NCBI RefSeq assembly: GCF_001375595.1
Contig: NZ_CVJQ01000001.1
Coordinates: 2,063,501 to 2,127,500, forward strand
DNA length: 64,000 nucleotides
DNA from: Phenylobacterium immobile (ATCC 35973)
Lineage (GTDB): Bacteria; Pseudomonadota; Alphaproteobacteria; Caulobacterales; Caulobacteraceae
Direction: 5' to 3'
Shown here: positions 26,429 through 35,752 of the stretch, piece by piece
How the letters are laid out: every line of letters begins with the position of its first letter
How positions within the stretch are numbered: position 1 is the first letter of the stretch
Position numbers and translations under genes: made by a program
Notes under the pieces: model-generated
Databases searched by the model: none
Told to the model about the DNA's origin: nothing
The model's input: only the letters and a program-made list of their open reading frames with translations

Positions 26429-28636
26429 ATGAGCCGCTGGCCGTGGGAGCGCAAATCCGTATCGCGCCCGCAGGCCGTGGCGCCTGATGCTGCGGCGACC
26501 GCCCTGGTCGAGGCGTCGCCTGCGACCATGGACGAGGCAGATCGTCTGCGTGACGCCGGGGATTGGCCGAACGCGGCGTCGGCCTACCGTCGGTTCCTGG
26601 AGGCCGAGCCGGACCACGTTGCGGCCTGGGTTCAGTATGGCCACGCCAGCAAGGAGGCCGGCCAGCTTGAGGAGGCGGTCGGCGCCTATTTGCGCGCGAC
26701 GACACTGGCGCCGCAGGACGCCGACGCCCAGTTGCAGCTGGGCCATGGTTTGAAACTGTCGGGCGAGGTGGTGCGCGCCACCGAGGCCTATCGGCGCGCT
26801 TATGAGCTTGCGCCCGATCTGGCTGACGCCCGCAGCGAACTGATCGCTCTGGGCGCCCGCGAACTGATCGACGAGCCTCCTGGCGACCAGGATGCACTCT
26901 ATGAGGTGTCGCGCGAACTCGACGCCTTGCGTCGCGCCATCACCCGACTCGAAAAGCGGCTGCCGGCGCTCGAGGCGTTCGCCACCATCCCCTTGGCGCA
27001 CCACGCCGAGTTTCGGCGGGCCTTTGACGTCGTCGGCGATCCCGGCGCGGCGGCGTCACCCGTAGCCTTCGCAATCATCGTCGAGGCGGCGGAGGACGAT
27101 CCCGCCGGCCTGCGCGACACCTTGCTCAGCCTGATGGACCAGAGCCATGGCGCCTGGACGGCGACCGTCAGGGCGCACCCGCGCCTGCTGGCCGATCGCG
27201 CCGGCACCTACGGCCATCTAGACGGCCGAATCCGTCTGGTCCCCGGCGACGACGGCTTGGCCCGGCAGGCCGATCTGGTCGTTGCGCTGCGCGCCGGCGT
27301 CACCCTGGACCCCCGCTCGCTCGCCTGGTTCGCGGAAACCATGCGCCGGACCGGCGCGTCGGCGGCCTATCCCGATTTCGACCACCGGCGGCGCGGTGCG
27401 CACAACGTCGTGGCGCATAGCGATCCGCGGCTGTTGGGCCCCTTCGAGATCGACGCCTTGCTCCAGTCGGAGGAGCTTCTGCAGGCGCCTTGTTTCGTTC
27501 GCGAGGTGTGGAACAGCGTCGGCGGCGACGAACTCGCCTGGGCGGACCGTCTTCGGGAAGGGTTTCTGACCGCGCAGGGTGACGGGCCGATCGCCCATAT
27601 CCCGCGGCTGCTGGCGAGCCGGCCCGTACAGACCGCCCGCGATCCAGCCCCCGCAGCCTCCGTAATGCGGGGCGCGTGGTTGCATTCAGCGGCGCTGGAC
27701 GGGGCTCCGGTGACGGTCTGGCCGCCGAGCGACCCAGCCGAACGCATCACCGTGATCATCCCCTCACGGGACCGCCCGGACATGCTGGGCGCCTGCGTCG
27801 AAAGCCTGATCGCCCATGCCAAGGATCGGGTTCGCCTCGATATCCTGATCGTCGACAACGCCAGCGAACAGATGGCGACGAAGCTGGCGCTGCAAGACTA
27901 CGCCCGGGCCGGCGTCGCGCGCACCCTGCGGGTTGAAGAGCCGTTCAATTGGTCCCGTCTGAACAACCTGGCGGCGAAGACCGGCCACGGCCTGCTCCTT
28001 TTTCTCAATGATGACGTCGTCATGCTGACGCCGGATTGGGACGAACTGCTGCTCGGTTACGCCCAGCAGCCCAGAACCTCGGTGATCGGGGCCCGCCTGG
28101 TCTATCCGGACAGGCGCATCCAGCATGCCGGTGTAGCGCTGAGCTGCGATGACAGCCCAAGGCACGAAGGCGTCGGCCGGCCGGCGGCTGACAGCGGGCC
28201 TGGCGAGCGTTGGGCGCGGACGCGTTCGGTCGGTGCGGTCACAGGCGCATTCCTGGCGGTGCGCAAGGATCTATTCGACACCCTGGGTGGCTTCGATGAA
28301 GCGGGGTTACCCATTGATTTCAGCGACGTGGACTTCTGCCTTAAGGCGCGGGCGGCGGGCGGCAAGGTGGTCTATGCGCCAGCAATCAGCCTTATCCACG
28401 CGGAGTCGCAGAGCCGCGGATTGAACGTCCGCGCCCGCGAGCGAGCCTGGGAAGCCAGCGAGTTGACCGTGCTGCAAGAACGCTGGGGCCGCGGCATGCT
28501 GTGGGACCCGGCCTCCAACCCGTACTACAGGCCTTCGGGGCGGCCGGTGGAGGCGCTGCGAGCGCCGGCGATCGCGGCCGTCTGGGACTGGATTGACGCC
28601 AGCGTGTCGCCGAACCCGTGGGGCATACGTTCCTGA
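26429..28636 (+). CDS. TPR-glycosyltransferase family 2 fusion
   Basis: 735 residues from the ATG at 26429 (an ATG at 26408 is possible). N-terminal tetratricopeptide repeats (about 30-140: AASAYRRFLEAEPDHVAAWVQYGHASKEAG) resemble those of the two TPR/beta-sandwich genes. The C-terminal GT2 domain (about 439-700) has ITVIIPSRDRPDMLGACVESL, ILIVDNAS, FNWSRLNNLAA, LLFLNDDVVMLTPDW and IDFSDVDFCLKARAAG. It belongs to the rhamnan/RfbF-like group of chain-building enzymes. Divergent from the TPR gene across 99 bases. Confidence 0.87.
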   Translation: MSRWPWERKSVSRPQAVAPDAAATALVEASPATMDEADRLRDAGDWPNAASAYRRFLEAEPDHVAAWVQYGHASKEAGQLEEAVGAYLRATTLAPQDADAQLQLGHGLKLSGEVVRATEAYRRAYELAPDLADARSELIALGARELIDEPPGDQDALYEVSRELDALRRAITRLEKRLPALEAFATIPLAHHAEFRRAFDVVGDPGAAASPVAFAIIVEAAEDDPAGLRDTLLSLMDQSHGAWTATVRAHPRLLADRAGTYGHLDGRIRLVPGDDGLARQADLVVALRAGVTLDPRSLAWFAETMRRTGASAAYPDFDHRRRGAHNVVAHSDPRLLGPFEIDALLQSEELLQAPCFVREVWNSVGGDELAWADRLREGFLTAQGDGPIAHIPRLLASRPVQTARDPAPAASVMRGAWLHSAALDGAPVTVWPPSDPAERITVIIPSRDRPDMLGACVESLIAHAKDRVRLDILIVDNASEQMATKLALQDYARAGVARTLRVEEPFNWSRLNNLAAKTGHGLLLFLNDDVVMLTPDWDELLLGYAQQPRTSVIGARLVYPDRRIQHAGVALSCDDSPRHEGVGRPAADSGPGERWARTRSVGAVTGAFLAVRKDLFDTLGGFDEAGLPIDFSDVDFCLKARAAGGKVVYAPAISLIHAESQSRGLNVRARERAWEASELTVLQERWGRGMLWDPASNPYYRPSGRPVEALRAPAIAAVWDWIDASVSPNPWGIRS

Positions 28637-28639
28637 AAC

Positions 28640-29500
28640 TCACCGCTTCAGAAAAAGCATCACGTCGTCGTAGGCCTCAAGCACCTCATTGAGGGTGATC
28701 GGTTTGATCGTCCCCTCGTAGGTGATGTGGCGAAGTTTGAAGAGATCGGTGATCTCCTTCATGAAGGCCTGCGCCTGCTTGGGATAGCGGCGGCAGTTCA
28801 CCTCCATCATGATCTGAATCTGCGGGTTGGCGAGGATCGTCCTGCGCATGCCGCGCCAGACGCCCATCTCGGCGCCCTCGACGTCGATCTTCACGAAATC
28901 GACCTTCGGCAAGGCCATGTCGTCGATGGACGTCAGGGGTACGGTGGCGGATTCCCAGTCGGGATGTGGCGGCGTTTCGCAGATCAGGGCGTTCTTCGGC
29001 TCGCCCGGCGGCATGTACAGCGTGACGGTGCCCGGCCCATCGCCCAAGGCGACACCCTTGACGTCGACGATGCCGGAGAAGCCGTTGATGGCGACATTGC
29101 GCTCGAGAAGACGGCGCGTACCCGGCATTGGCTCGATGGCGACGACCTTGCCGTTGTGCCCGGTCAACTCGCCAAGCAGCACCGTGTAGTAACCGACGTT
29201 CGCGCCCGCATCGATGCAGACCATGCCCGGCATCACCGTGTCGGTCATGACCTTGGTGACCCACATCTCCCAAAAGCCGTCGGCGATCAGATGGGGGCCA
29301 AGGCCTTCGTCCCGGGTGGAGACGTACATCTTGAACCGCGCGAGCGTGCGGCAGAGCATGGTGTCGTCGCCCAGGTAGGCCGCGAAGGCGAGCCTTCGGC
29401 ACTGGCCCTCCCAGTCAGCCTTGTCAGGGGACGACAGCAGGGTCCGAGGCGCCACAAGGGCGTAGGACGAATGATCAGGCATATCGTTCTGCCCCCCCAT
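28640..29500 (-). CDS. FkbM-family SAM-dependent methyltransferase
   Basis: 286 residues from the ATG at 29500 (ATG 29482 also possible, with a G-rich stretch upstream). SAM-binding motif I is VCIDAGANVGYYTVLLGELTG, the acidic post-I residue is in VVAIEPMPGTRRLLERNV, and the FkbM signature KVDFVKIDVEGAEMGVWRGM is intact. In surface-glycan loci FkbM proteins O-methylate sugars, often capping the non-reducing end. It converges on the TPR-GT2 gene with a gap of three bases. Confidence 0.9.
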   Translation of the reverse strand: MGGQNDMPDHSSYALVAPRTLLSSPDKADWEGQCRRLAFAAYLGDDTMLCRTLARFKMYVSTRDEGLGPHLIADGFWEMWVTKVMTDTVMPGMVCIDAGANVGYYTVLLGELTGHNGKVVAIEPMPGTRRLLERNVAINGFSGIVDVKGVALGDGPGTVTLYMPPGEPKNALICETPPHPDWESATVPLTSIDDMALPKVDFVKIDVEGAEMGVWRGMRRTILANPQIQIMMEVNCRRYPKQAQAFMKEITDLFKLRHITYEGTIKPITLNEVLEAYDDVMLFLKR

Positions 29501-29798
29501 CGGTCGATTCTCGCGGGCCTGCGACAAGGTCCAGCGCCTCATGATGATCGTGCTCCCCCTCGGCGACAAGCGTCGCCGGGACCTGTCTGGCGACCAAGCT
29601 CAGTCGCGGCGCCCTGCCCCAGTCGCACGGTCGTTTGCACATCCCGAACGCTCAGGCCACAGCTCCTGATGGCACAGCTGCTGCGCTGAAGCTTCAAGAC
29701 TCGGTCGCGTTCGACCCGCGGAAGACCACGCGACGCCGATTCTGCCCGCGGATAGGGCGCAACGTCTGCAAAGCGGCCCAGCCCGTCGACCTCAAGCA
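29501..29798. other. Intergenic region with a small hairpin
   Basis: About 300 bases with no convincing gene between two minus-strand genes. The only structure I see is a seven-base-pair stem with an AAGC loop at 29561-29578 and no T-run. It probably holds the promoter of the FkbM gene. Confidence 0.4.
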
Positions 29799-31214
29799 TC
29801 AGAATCGCACGCCCAGCTGGCTGTAAAGCGCCGACAACCGGCCGCGATAAGCCTCGGGCGTAAAGCGCGCCGCCTGCGCGAGCCCGCGGCGGGACAATTC
29901 GTCCCGAAGGCCAGCGTCGCCGTCCAGCCGACGCACAGCTTCGCCAATGGCGCGCGGGTCGTAAGGATCGACCAGCAGCGCGGCGTCCCCCGCGACTTCG
30001 GGCAGGGAGGAGGTGTTGGAGGTGATGACCGGCACGCCCAGCTGCATCGCCTCCAGCACCGGAAGACCGAAGCCCTCATAGATCGAGGGGAAGACCACCG
30101 CCTTGGCGCCACGGATCAGGCTGATCAGCATCGAATAGGGGACGTAGTCGAGCCGCATGATCGAGGCCTCGGCCCGCTCGCGCGCTGCGGCGGGCGCGCC
30201 CCCCGCCGCCAGACCCTGGCGCACCGACCAGCGCTCCAGGGGCGCGACGGCGCCTGAGCGACGCTTTTCAGCGAGCGGCATCAACCGCAGTTCCTGCTCG
30301 GACTTCCAGGCGGCCTTGCCGACCAGAAGCAAGGGCGTCTTCACATTGGCGGTGAGGAAACCCTCGATCAGTCGACCGACGTTCTTCTTGGGCTCGATCG
30401 CGCCGAAGAACAGGAAGTAGCCCTGGTGAGGCAGGCCAACGGCGCCGGCGACGTCGCTGCGGGCCTGGTCGGCCGAGCGCAGGCCCTGGGCGCCGAAGTC
30501 GACCGCCTGGTAGGTGTTGGTCACCTGCTCTTCGCGGACGCCCATGATCCGCAGGATGTCGGCCTTCGACGTCTCTGACACGGTGACAATGTGGTCGGCG
30601 CGGCGGCCGATCATCTTCACCATCTTCAGGTAGCGCTTCTTGTGGTCCAGCGTGGTGTGCGGCAAGCGCAGGGGCACGAGGTCATGGACCGTGTAGATAT
30701 TCTTGGTCGCCTCCATCTCGATGGGGATCGGGTAGGTCCAGTGCATCACCTCCGGCGGGTTGGGCACGCGCACCTTCAGCAGGCGGCCCCAGGCGTGGAA
30801 GTGATTGTGCGCCAGGACGAACAGATTGCGGCTGTTCAAGATCCGGTCGAAGGCCGGCAGGCGGTCCTTGAAGTCGGCGGCGACGACATCGCCGCGAATC
30901 GGCACCTCGGTCACCTTGACCGGCGCCAGCGTCCGCAGGGCCATAAGAGCGCCGAGGGGGTAGCTGTCGATCTCCAGCAAAGGAGAAGCGTCGAAGAAGC
31001 CGATCTCCTGGAGCAGGTCGATATCAATCTGACGCTCGCCGCCGACGTCGCGCCGGGCGGGGATGTTCCGCCCATAGAGGACATCAACCGAAGCGCCCAG
31101 ATCCTTGAGCACATAACTCAGGTTACGGCTGTAGGTGGCGATGCCGGTGCCTTGCTCTAAGGCAAGATTATAGCCGTCGAGGCCGATATGCGGCCGCCGG
31201 TCCCGCCCCGCCAA
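29799..31214 (-). CDS. Glycosyltransferase family 4 (GT-B)
   Basis: About 471 residues. GT4 hallmarks are clear: [25 protein letters not shown] at the N-terminus, [40 protein letters not shown], and [22 protein letters not shown] followed by [18 protein letters not shown] place the start at a TTG (31214) preceded by AGGA at seven bases, which puts the conserved GLDGYNL ten residues in; an ATG at 31271 gives a 490-residue form with an Arg-rich leader. Mannosyl/rhamnosyl-type transferase; donor not determinable. Confidence 0.88.
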   Translation of the reverse strand: MAGRDRRPHIGLDGYNLALEQGTGIATYSRNLSYVLKDLGASVDVLYGRNIPARRDVGGERQIDIDLLQEIGFFDASPLLEIDSYPLGALMALRTLAPVKVTEVPIRGDVVAADFKDRLPAFDRILNSRNLFVLAHNHFHAWGRLLKVRVPNPPEVMHWTYPIPIEMEATKNIYTVHDLVPLRLPHTTLDHKKRYLKMVKMIGRRADHIVTVSETSKADILRIMGVREEQVTNTYQAVDFGAQGLRSADQARSDVAGAVGLPHQGYFLFFGAIEPKKNVGRLIEGFLTANVKTPLLLVGKAAWKSEQELRLMPLAEKRRSGAVAPLERWSVRQGLAAGGAPAAARERAEASIMRLDYVPYSMLISLIRGAKAVVFPSIYEGFGLPVLEAMQLGVPVITSNTSSLPEVAGDAALLVDPYDPRAIGEAVRRLDGDAGLRDELSRRGLAQAARFTPEAYRGRLSALYSQLGVRF

Positions 31215-31373
31215 CTTTTCATCCTCTGGCCTTGGTCCTTGCCTCTCCCTTAGCCGGAAACGCCGGCGCATGTTCAGGCAATCTCAACGGCATAGCGAAA
31301 TTATGCGGGGTGGCGCTTGTTCGCAGGCGCCGCATCGCTAAAAGGGTTCACGCGTCGTCAGGTGGGAAACTAC

Positions 31374-32177
31374 GTGTCACAACAGTTTGCTTCCGGCGCC
31401 CTTTGGCGGGGCGCGCGCATCCAAGTGCGCGTGATCGGCGCATTGATCGTCCGTGAGTTGCAGACGCGGTTCGGCCGCGAAAACATCGGCTTCCTGTGGA
31501 TGATCGTTGAGCCGGCGATGCTGGCCATCGGCATTACTGTGATCCACTTCGTGATCGCCGTGCCGCTGCCTGAAGGCCTGCAGCCGATTCCCTTCTACGT
31601 GTCAGGCTACGTGCCCTTCATGCTGTTCCGCTACAACGCGATCCGCGCCGGCAACACGATCCTGAGCAATCGGGTGCTGATGTACCATCGGCAGGTGCGG
31701 CCGCTGGACCTCCTCCTCGCCGCGACGCTGCTGGAGGTCGCAGCGAGCCTGATGGTGCTGTTCCTGTTGCTCTATGGCGCCGCCTGGGCCGGGTTCTCTC
31801 CATGGCCAGAGCGGCCGCTGCTGCTGATCGCGGGCCTGGTGATGATGTGGTGGCTGGCCACAGCGACATCGATGATCGTCTGCGCGCTCACCCAGTTCTT
31901 CCCTGGCTTCTTCGAGCGGCTGATCCCTGCGTTCCTTTATCTGAGCGTGCCGTTCTCGGGCATGTTCTTCCGGATCGATTGGCTCCCTCAGCGCCTGCGC
32001 GAGATCTTCGTCTGGATCCCCATCCCGCAGATCGTCGACATCTGCCGGCTGGGCGTCTGGAGCCACCTTGAACCCAACTACATCCGCGTGCCCTACCTGT
32101 TTGGCTTCTGTGGCGTGCTGACCCTCGTGGGGCTCTTCTCGCTCAGCGCCGTGCGCAGCCGGATCAAGTTCTCATGA
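31374..32177 (+). CDS. kpsM: Capsule-type ABC transporter permease, KpsM-like
   Basis: 267 residues from a GTG at 31374; the frame is open to a TTG at 31317. ABC-2 permease with about six membrane helices; the first cytoplasmic stretch VRELQTRFGRENIGFLWMIVEPA is the typical KpsM/Wzm/CtrC motif. It forms the inner-membrane channel for a finished lipid-linked glycan. First gene of a kpsM-kpsT-kpsE-kpsD operon; its stop overlaps the kpsT start by four bases (ATGA). Divergent from the GT4 gene. Confidence 0.92.
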   Translation: MSQQFASGALWRGARIQVRVIGALIVRELQTRFGRENIGFLWMIVEPAMLAIGITVIHFVIAVPLPEGLQPIPFYVSGYVPFMLFRYNAIRAGNTILSNRVLMYHRQVRPLDLLLAATLLEVAASLMVLFLLLYGAAWAGFSPWPERPLLLIAGLVMMWWLATATSMIVCALTQFFPGFFERLIPAFLYLSVPFSGMFFRIDWLPQRLREIFVWIPIPQIVDICRLGVWSHLEPNYIRVPYLFGFCGVLTLVGLFSLSAVRSRIKFS

Positions 32178-32821
32178 TCAAGCTGACCAACGTTGTCCGA
32201 ACCTATCCGACGCGTCGCTCGACGCGGAATGTCCTCGATGGCGTCAACATGACCGTGGAGCGTGGACAGTCGCTCGGCATCATGGGGCGCAACGGCGCGG
32301 GTAAATCCACCCTGACCCGAATCATCACCGGTATTGAACGGCCGAACCGCGGCACGATCGAACAGACGATGAGCATCTCGTGGCCGCTGGGCTACTTCGG
32401 TGGTTTCCACGGCGCCCTCACCGGGGCCGACAACACGAAGTTCATCTCGCGGATCTACGGCCTCGACGCCGATGAGATGATGGAGAAGGTCCAATCGTTC
32501 GCCGAATTGGGCGAATATTACTTCATGCCGGTCATGACCTATTCGGCGGGCATGTCGGCGCGCCTGGCCTTCGGTGTTTCCCTGGCGGTAAACTTTGACT
32601 GCTACGTGGTCGATGAGATCACAGGTGCAGGGGATCATAGTTTCGTCGTGAAGAGCCAGGCTGCGCTCCAGTCGCGCCGGGAGAATGGCGCCTTGATCCT
32701 GATCTCTCACGATCCGGCGGCGCTGCGCATGTTCTGTGACCGCGGGGCCATTCTTGAGAACGGCCAACTCACCCCCTACGAAACCGTCGAAGAGATGATC
32801 GAGGCCTATTATGCCCTATGA
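32174..32821 (+). CDS. kpsT: Capsule ABC transporter ATP-binding protein, KpsT-like
   Basis: 215 residues, the short form typical of capsule exporters with no C-terminal carbohydrate-binding extension as in Wzt. Walker A is GRNGAGKST (residues 38-46), the signature region is YSAGMSARLAFGVSL, Walker B is CYVVDEITGAGD and the switch histidine is in LISHDP. Drives export through the KpsM-like permease. Its end overlaps the next gene. Confidence 0.94.
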   Translation: MIKLTNVVRTYPTRRSTRNVLDGVNMTVERGQSLGIMGRNGAGKSTLTRIITGIERPNRGTIEQTMSISWPLGYFGGFHGALTGADNTKFISRIYGLDADEMMEKVQSFAELGEYYFMPVMTYSAGMSARLAFGVSLAVNFDCYVVDEITGAGDHSFVVKSQAALQSRRENGALILISHDPAALRMFCDRGAILENGQLTPYETVEEMIEAYYAL

Positions 32822-33923
32822 ATCCGCCTCTTCAGAGGTCGCACAGCGGAGCGCCGAGATTCGTTCCCAAGTCCGCGGGGTGTTCGCGCGACACAAGTGG
32901 GCCATCCTGCTGATCGTCGCGCCGACGCTCGTGGTCGCTTTCTATCTCTACGCCTTCGCCGCAGACCAATATGTCTCCACCGCAAGCTTCCTGCTGCGTG
33001 GTCCGTCCAGCGCAACGACAGCGGAAGCGGTCCCGGGCCGCCTGGCGCGCATGGGCCTGGGCGGCGACGCGCCGGCCAGCGAGGAAGCCGCCGGCGTCGC
33101 GGCCTACCTGGAATCGCATGACGCCTCCTCCGAACTTCAGCGCCGCGTCGATGTGATCTCGATGTACCGTAAGACCGGCACGGACATCCTCGCGCCGATC
33201 AAGCCGAAGCCCACCCTTGAAGAGCTTACGAAGTACTATCGCAAGCATATAGACGTGAACTTCGACAAGGGCGCCGGCATCATCAAGCTGGAGACGCGGG
33301 CGTTCACGCCGGAAGACTCCAAGACGATTTCCGAGAACCTGCTGGTGATGAGCGAGGAGTTGGTCAACAACTTCGGCCGTCGCGCCCAGGCGGACGCCCT
33401 GCGCGGCGCCCGCGCTGAGGTCGAACGCACCCGCAATCAGTTGGCCGCGGTCGGTGGCCAGAGCACCTCGTCCTCGGTCGTCCTGGGTGTCGTCGGCGGG
33501 TTGGAAAGCCAACTGGCCAATGCGCGGGCCGAATACGCCGCCGCCGCAAGCTATCTGCGGCCGGAAAGCCAGCGCCTGCAGCAGTTGGGCGCTCGCGTCT
33601 CGGCGCTGCAGGCCCAGGTCAGCCGTCAAGGCGGCCGCCTCGACGGCCCGGCCTCGGCGCAGTCGCCGGCCGGCGACCGCGTCATCTCCGACCGCCAGTT
33701 CGCCATGGCCGAGTACCAAGCGGCGCACTCGTCCTACGAGAGCGCGCGCGGGCAGGCCGGGCGTCAATCGCAGTATCTGGTCCGGATCAACCAGCCGAAC
33801 CTGCCGCAAAAGTCGCTCTACCCGAACCGCGGCTTCATCATTCTGACCGTCTTCGTCAGCCTTCTCGTCGCCTATGGCGTCGGCTGGCTGATCATCACCG
33901 GGGCTCGTGAACATGCAATGTAA
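32811..33923 (+). CDS. kpsE: Capsule export inner-membrane protein, KpsE/CtrB-like (PCP-3)
   Basis: 370 residues. One membrane helix near the N-terminus (WAILLIVAPTLVVAFYLYAFA, about 29-49), a long periplasmic coiled-coil region and a second helix at the C-terminus (GFIILTVFVSLLVAYGVGWLIIT). This two-span layout with LYPNRGF before the last helix is characteristic of polysaccharide co-polymerase proteins of ABC capsule systems. It connects the inner-membrane exporter to the outer-membrane channel. It overlaps kpsT by 11 bases. Confidence 0.92.
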   Translation: MPYESASSEVAQRSAEIRSQVRGVFARHKWAILLIVAPTLVVAFYLYAFAADQYVSTASFLLRGPSSATTAEAVPGRLARMGLGGDAPASEEAAGVAAYLESHDASSELQRRVDVISMYRKTGTDILAPIKPKPTLEELTKYYRKHIDVNFDKGAGIIKLETRAFTPEDSKTISENLLVMSEELVNNFGRRAQADALRGARAEVERTRNQLAAVGGQSTSSSVVLGVVGGLESQLANARAEYAAAASYLRPESQRLQQLGARVSALQAQVSRQGGRLDGPASAQSPAGDRVISDRQFAMAEYQAAHSSYESARGQAGRQSQYLVRINQPNLPQKSLYPNRGFIILTVFVSLLVAYGVGWLIITGAREHAM

Positions 33924-35646
33924 AGCCGGACGCCTGAAGAAGGCGGCGCTTGGACTGTTCGCGGTCTTGCTGGCGTTCGCGCCGGCAGGCCTCGCCCAGG
34001 CGCAGACCATCAGCGATGTGCTGTCGCGCGCCGCACCCGCCCAAACCGTCACCGAGCGCGCCGGACAGGCGACCGCAGCGGAGGGCGGCCCGGTGGTTCA
34101 ATCCGCGATCGGGCAGAAGTCGCTGATTGTGAAGCCCGACCCGTTCGGCGCATCGCTGTTCACCAACACGGCCGCCATGAGCAGCGATGCGATCAATCCT
34201 GAATACGTCATCCAGTCCGGCGACCGGATCTCGGTCAGCATCATGGGCGGCGCCGACGTCACGGCGGGTGGTGCGCCCTCGACGCCGCAAAGCATCGTGG
34301 TCGACGCCCAAGGCAATGTGTTCCTACCTGACATCGGTCCGGTGCACGTGGCCGGCATGCGCGCCGATAGCCTGCAGCCGGCGGTCGCCGCCGCAGCCAG
34401 CCGGGTCTTCACCTCGCGGGTGAACGTCTATGCGGTGCTTGAGACGACCCACAAGGTCGGCGTCTACGTCGCCGGCTACGTCCTGCGCCCCGGCCGCTAC
34501 GGCGGTTCGGCGTCGGATTCGGCCCTCGACTACCTGATCCGCGCCGGCGGGGTTGATCCGTCTCGCGGCAGCTATCGCAACATCCAGGTGCTGCGAAACG
34601 GCCTGACTGTCTACAACATCGACCTCTACCAATTCCTGCTGACCGGCGAGAAGCCCGGCGCCCTGCTGCGCGAGGGCGACACCATCCTGGTCGGCGAGCA
34701 GAACGCCATGGTTGAAGTCGCCGGCGCCGTGCGCAACGCCTACCTCTTCGAACTGCCGGGCCGCGAGGCGCCGGGGTCGGAGATCATCGGCATGGCCCGC
34801 CCGCTGCCTTCGGCCACCAACGCCGCGATCAGCGGAACGCGCGACACCAAACCCTATTCGACCTATCTGACGCTGGGCCAGCTGGCGACCACGCCACTGC
34901 GCGACCAGGACAAGGTGATTATCGTCGGCGACGAACCCGCCGGCACCGTTCGCGTCCGCGTCGAAGGCAGCCGGATCGGTCCCTCATACCTGGTCCTGCC
35001 CTCCGACACGCGCCTGCCGGCGGCCCTGGAGCAGATCAACGTCAACCCGGCCCTGGCCGACAAGGGCTCGGTCTACATCTTGCGCGACAGCGTCGCCGAG
35101 CAGCAACAACGGGTGATCGAGGAGGCCCTCGACCGCCTGCAACGGCAGCTGTTCCTCGCCGTGTCGCCGACCGCCAGCGTCTCGACCATCCGCGCCTCGG
35201 AAGCCCAGTTGGTCTCCACCTACATCGAAAAGGCCCGGCGTTCGCCGGCGGAAGGCCGCGTCGTCGTCACCAACACGAGCGGCCAGATCGCCGATGTCCG
35301 ACTTGAAGAAGGCGATGTGATCGTCATTCCGGCCCGCTCGCAAACCGTGCTGGTGTCCGGCGAAGTGCTGTCGCCCCAGGCCGTGCTGTGGGAGCCGCAG
35401 ATGAAGGCGGGCGACTACGTCAAGCGGGTCGGCGGCTACAGCGAGCGCGGCCGTCCCGGCAAGTGGATGATCCGTCGCGCCAACGGCGAGATGGTGACCC
35501 GCGGCAAGGGCGATATCCGCGCCGGGGACGAGCTCATCATCTTGCCCTACATCGATCCCAAGCTGTTCCAGATCGGCGTCGACCTGACGTCCCTGGTCTA
35601 CCAGGTGGCTGTGGCCAGCGCGGCGCTCAACGGCTTGAACAACTAA
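33913..35646 (+). CDS. kpsD: Outer-membrane polysaccharide export protein, KpsD/Wza-like with SLBB domains
   Basis: 577 residues from the ATG at 33913 (GTG 33907 gives two more). A Sec signal peptide (LKKAALGLFAVLLAFAPAGLAQA) is followed by the Poly_export domain (YVIQSGDRISVSIMGGADV, VVDAQGNVFLPDIGPVHVAG) and several SLBB domains (VGVYVAGYVLRPGRYGGSASDSALDYLIRAGG; VLVSGEVLSPQAVLW). No lipobox cysteine follows the signal. Forms the periplasm-to-surface channel for the glycan. A strong hairpin follows the stop. Confidence 0.92.
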   Translation: MQCKAGRLKKAALGLFAVLLAFAPAGLAQAQTISDVLSRAAPAQTVTERAGQATAAEGGPVVQSAIGQKSLIVKPDPFGASLFTNTAAMSSDAINPEYVIQSGDRISVSIMGGADVTAGGAPSTPQSIVVDAQGNVFLPDIGPVHVAGMRADSLQPAVAAAASRVFTSRVNVYAVLETTHKVGVYVAGYVLRPGRYGGSASDSALDYLIRAGGVDPSRGSYRNIQVLRNGLTVYNIDLYQFLLTGEKPGALLREGDTILVGEQNAMVEVAGAVRNAYLFELPGREAPGSEIIGMARPLPSATNAAISGTRDTKPYSTYLTLGQLATTPLRDQDKVIIVGDEPAGTVRVRVEGSRIGPSYLVLPSDTRLPAALEQINVNPALADKGSVYILRDSVAEQQQRVIEEALDRLQRQLFLAVSPTASVSTIRASEAQLVSTYIEKARRSPAEGRVVVTNTSGQIADVRLEEGDVIVIPARSQTVLVSGEVLSPQAVLWEPQMKAGDYVKRVGGYSERGRPGKWMIRRANGEMVTRGKGDIRAGDELIILPYIDPKLFQIGVDLTSLVYQVAVASAALNGLNN

Positions 35647-35651
35647 GCGCG

Positions 35652-35685
35652 CCGGCGGAACGACCTTCCATGGACGTTCCGCCGG
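35652..35685 (+). other. Strong stem-loop after kpsD
   Basis: Perfect 11-base-pair inverted repeat (CCGGCGGAACG / CGTTCCGCCGG) with a 12-base loop, five bases after the kpsD stop. No T-run follows, so it is not a classic intrinsic terminator; it may stabilise the kps mRNA 3' end or attenuate readthrough. The loop contains the ATG at 35670 that would start the intact form of the next gene. Confidence 0.6.
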
Positions 35686-35752
35686 GCTTGCGCTCGACCT
35701 CACCCGCCTGTTCGTCAGCGCCCTGCGGGCAAAGCCGCGGGGCATTGACCGT

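Noticed and set aside
31311..31324. Possible sigma-54 promoter (TGGC ... GC) upstream of kpsM
   Set aside because: The GG to GC spacing is nine, not ten bases, and the invariant TTGC element is missing.
35652..35685. Hairpin after kpsD as an intrinsic terminator
   Set aside because: The stem is strong but no T-run follows, so it is reported only as a stem-loop.
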